A DNA stretch of 31,456 bases, from NCBI GenBank assembly GCA_023438885.1, contig JAEXPS010000099.1, positions 1-31,456 of the forward strand. Reading direction: 5' to 3'. Made by a program: the position numbers and the translations under genes. This document shows, one piece after another, positions 29,928 to 31,456 of the stretch (position 1 is its first letter; each line of letters opens with the position of its first letter). Under the pieces are notes generated by a model. It worked only from the letters and a program-made list of their open reading frames with translations. It searched no databases and was not told where the DNA came from. The stretch is from Actinomycetes bacterium (GTDB lineage: Bacteria; Actinomycetota; Actinomycetes; Actinomycetales; Cellulomonadaceae).

Positions 29928-31420
29928 AGCTCGTCATCGGGCCTTCCGTGATGCGCTCGTACAAACGCCTGCCGTATAAGGCGTGGCATGCACTCGCGGA
30001 GTTTGTGGACAACTCAACGCAGAATTACTTCGACAACCGCGAAGCGCTTGAGTCGGCGTACGCGGTCGAGGGCAAGACCGGCATGACGATGCGGATCGTG
30101 TACGAGCGCAACAAGGGAATCATCCGCATCTCTGACGACTGTTTCGGAATGGACGAGGCGGACCTAGACCGAGCTTTGATGGTCGGAACTCCGCCCGAGA
30201 GCCCTGCGGGCCGATCCCGTTACGGGCTCGGCATGAAGATGGCGGCATGCTGGTTTGGCAACAAGTGGTCGATCGTTACGAAGAAGCTCGGCTCGACGAC
30301 CGAGTACACCGTCCACATCGATGTCGAGCAGGCCGCCGACGGTGACGGCTCGGTGTCGCTGAGCAAGGTCGAAGGTCTTCCAGCGGACGCGCACTACACG
30401 CGCATCGAGATCAGCGAGATGAACGGCAAGCTTCAGGGCCGCACGCTCGGCAAGACCAAGGACTTCATAGGCAGCATGTATCGGCCGGATATTGAGGCCA
30501 GGTCCCTAACGATCGAGTGGGACGGGGTGCCACTCGACCCTCAGCTGGATCTCGAGTTTCTTACCGATTCGCTTGGGAACGAGTACCGCAAGGAGTTCGA
30601 GTTCGAGGTCGACGGTAAGGCGGCAGCGGGCTGGTTCGGTGTTCTGGGCAGAGGTAGCCGGAACAAGGCTGGATTCTCGATCATCTACCAGGGACGGATG
30701 ATCAAGACATGGCCCGACGCTTGGCGGCCAGAGGAGATCTATGGTCAGGAGGGCGGGACAAACAACCTCCTGAACCAGCGTCTAGTCGGAGAACTTCACC
30801 TAGACGCCTTCGAGATTAGTCATACGAAAGACGACATTCTGTGGGAGGGCAACGAGGAGGACTCCTTCCAAGACCGGCTCAAGGCGGAGATTGGTGACTA
30901 CCTCACGGTCGCGAACACGCCGTACAAGAACCAGCCGGTCTCGCCGGCGGCGATCGATCGTGCCGTCGAGGACCTGAACAAGGAGCTCAACTCGGGGGAG
31001 ATGCGGGACCTCGTCGAGGCCGATCTCCCTGCGCCTGAGGTCATCGAGGCGGACGATCAGGCGCTCATCGCTGAGACCGATCTGAGTCAACCGCCGATTC
31101 AGGCGAACCTTCCGTTTAGGGGTGTCGACGTGAAGATCGTCGGCATGCTCGACTCGACCAAGTCGGCGAATGACCCCTATGTCGTCTACGAGTCCAGCGC
31201 GGACGACCAGGTGGTTGTGATCATCAACCTGATGCATCCGCACGTGAGGTCGCTTGGTGAGCGCGAGCTGGATAGTCACCTTCGCCATTGCGTGTATGAC
31301 GCGCTCGCCGAGTGGCGCGCGACAAGGCAGGCGGCGCCCCTCGACGGGGGCACCGTGAAGCGCTGGAAGGACCAGTTCCTGCGGATCGGCTTCGAGATCG
31401 ATATGCACGACGAGGCCTGA
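29924..31420 (+). CDS. MORC/MutL-like GHKL ATPase
   Basis: ATPase of 498 aa in the GHKL (Hsp90/MutL/histidine kinase) superfamily. N-box: HALAEFVDNSTQ (Glu26, Asn30). G1 box: ISDDCFGMD (Asp71 or Asp72, Gly75). G2 box: GRSRYGLGMKMA (Gly101, Gly103, Lys105). A second domain of the S5 fold ends in FEISHTKDDILWEG, with Lys302 in the place of the ATP-contacting lysine of MutL and MORC. This HTK-D-W block is the mark of the MORC branch. C-terminal residues 345-380 look helical, followed by a globular tail. The start lies behind AAAGGAGGAAGGG and overlaps the nuclease stop (ATGA). Such ATPases likely clamp DNA and control nuclease access; prokaryotic MORCs are known from restriction-like neighbourhoods (comparative genomics). 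Confidence 0.88.
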   Translation: MKLVIGPSVMRSYKRLPYKAWHALAEFVDNSTQNYFDNREALESAYAVEGKTGMTMRIVYERNKGIIRISDDCFGMDEADLDRALMVGTPPESPAGRSRYGLGMKMAACWFGNKWSIVTKKLGSTTEYTVHIDVEQAADGDGSVSLSKVEGLPADAHYTRIEISEMNGKLQGRTLGKTKDFIGSMYRPDIEARSLTIEWDGVPLDPQLDLEFLTDSLGNEYRKEFEFEVDGKAAAGWFGVLGRGSRNKAGFSIIYQGRMIKTWPDAWRPEEIYGQEGGTNNLLNQRLVGELHLDAFEISHTKDDILWEGNEEDSFQDRLKAEIGDYLTVANTPYKNQPVSPAAIDRAVEDLNKELNSGEMRDLVEADLPAPEVIEADDQALIAETDLSQPPIQANLPFRGVDVKIVGMLDSTKSANDPYVVYESSADDQVVVIINLMHPHVRSLGERELDSHLRHCVYDALAEWRATRQAAPLDGGTVKRWKDQFLRIGFEIDMHDEA

Positions 31421-31432
31421 GAGCCAACGAAC

Positions 31433-31456
31433 GGGCGGGGGGGGCCCCACCCGCCC
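31433..31456 (+). terminator. GC hairpin after the defence operon, at the window edge
   Basis: GGGCGGG (31433-31439) pairs with CCCGCCC (31450-31456) around an inner GGGG/CCCC, 12 bp after the ATPase stop. The window ends on the last paired base, so any T-run is out of view. Confidence 0.6.

Larger units (their letters stand above)
25653..31456. mobile_element. Integrated element (degraded actinomycete integrative element) with defence cargo
   Basis: The left border is taken as the tRNA 3' remnant. Inside are a broken HUH replication initiator and a four-gene methylase-helicase-nuclease-ATPase operon. From about 25.7 kb the third codon positions contain far more A and T than in the core genes (runs such as GAA, CTT, AGT). 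No integrase, excisionase or transfer gene is visible. They may lie beyond the right edge, together with the intact tRNA copy, or may be lost. Confidence 0.65.

Noticed and set aside
26896..31420. Assignment of the operon to DISARM, BREX or a Z1-type system
   Set aside because: There is no PLD nuclease or DUF1998 protein (DISARM), no PglZ or BrxC-like gene (BREX), and the helicase is a plain DEAH type without a Z1 domain.

Overview
This 31.5 kb stretch of very GC-rich DNA comes from an actinobacterium. The markers are a BldC-type regulator, a DUF3073 protein, an Actinobacterial Holin-X protein, an ECF42-type sigma factor paired with a YCII/DGPF protein, and a run of apparently leaderless genes. 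The gene content suggests a Micrococcales relative such as Cellulomonadaceae or Promicromonosporaceae, but I cannot fix the genus. Nearly everything left of about 25.6 kb looks like core chromosome. The part right of a truncated tRNA (about 25.65 kb) looks like the inside of an integrated element.

Region 1 (1-6.6 kb) is a lipid-metabolism locus. A leftward operon encodes a thiolase (FadA2-like), a long two-domain FabG4-type ketoreductase and a MaoC/HtdX-like hydratase, in the same order as the Mycobacterium fadA2-fabG4-htdX cluster. Divergent from it are a TetR regulator and an acyl-CoA oxidase/dehydrogenase, joined by an ATGA overlap. The 84 bp between the two units holds palindromes suited to TetR control. 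A long two-part hairpin ends the oxidase gene.

Region 2 (6.6-11.7 kb) holds a secreted esterase, an AGE-family sugar epimerase/isomerase and a leftward SipW operon: two exported proteins with SipW-type signal peptides followed by an ER-type signal peptidase I. Three palindromes lie upstream of that operon.

Region 3 (11.7-22.5 kb) is built around purine synthesis (purL, then purF-purM). Between these genes lie an RNB-domain ribonuclease, a PHB-depolymerase-like lipoprotein, a VanY-like carboxypeptidase, an unusual in-frame sterol-carrier/Arr fusion and a small membrane protein. DUF3073 and bldC follow. Several genes here carry a -10-like hexamer exactly 6 nt before the start codon and have no Shine-Dalgarno sequence, the pattern expected of leaderless mRNAs.

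Region 4 (22.5-25.6 kb) has a leftward trio of small membrane proteins (DUF3618, Holin-X, a second holin-like protein). A YCII protein and its ECF42 sigma factor follow, preceded by a candidate self-recognised promoter.

Region 5 (25.65 kb to the end) starts with the 3' half of a tRNA on the minus strand, next to a rho-independent terminator. Immediately inside is a rolling-circle (HUH) replication initiator of the actinomycete integrative-element type, broken by a frameshift. Next is a tight four-gene operon with less extreme GC: a beta-class DNA methyltransferase, a DEAH-type SF2 helicase, a PD-(D/E)XK-like nuclease candidate with a BamHI-like E-x-E motif, and a MORC/MutL-like GHKL ATPase. 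A hairpin ends the operon at the edge of the window. I read it as a restriction-modification-like defence system carried as cargo, and it is the most interesting part of the window.
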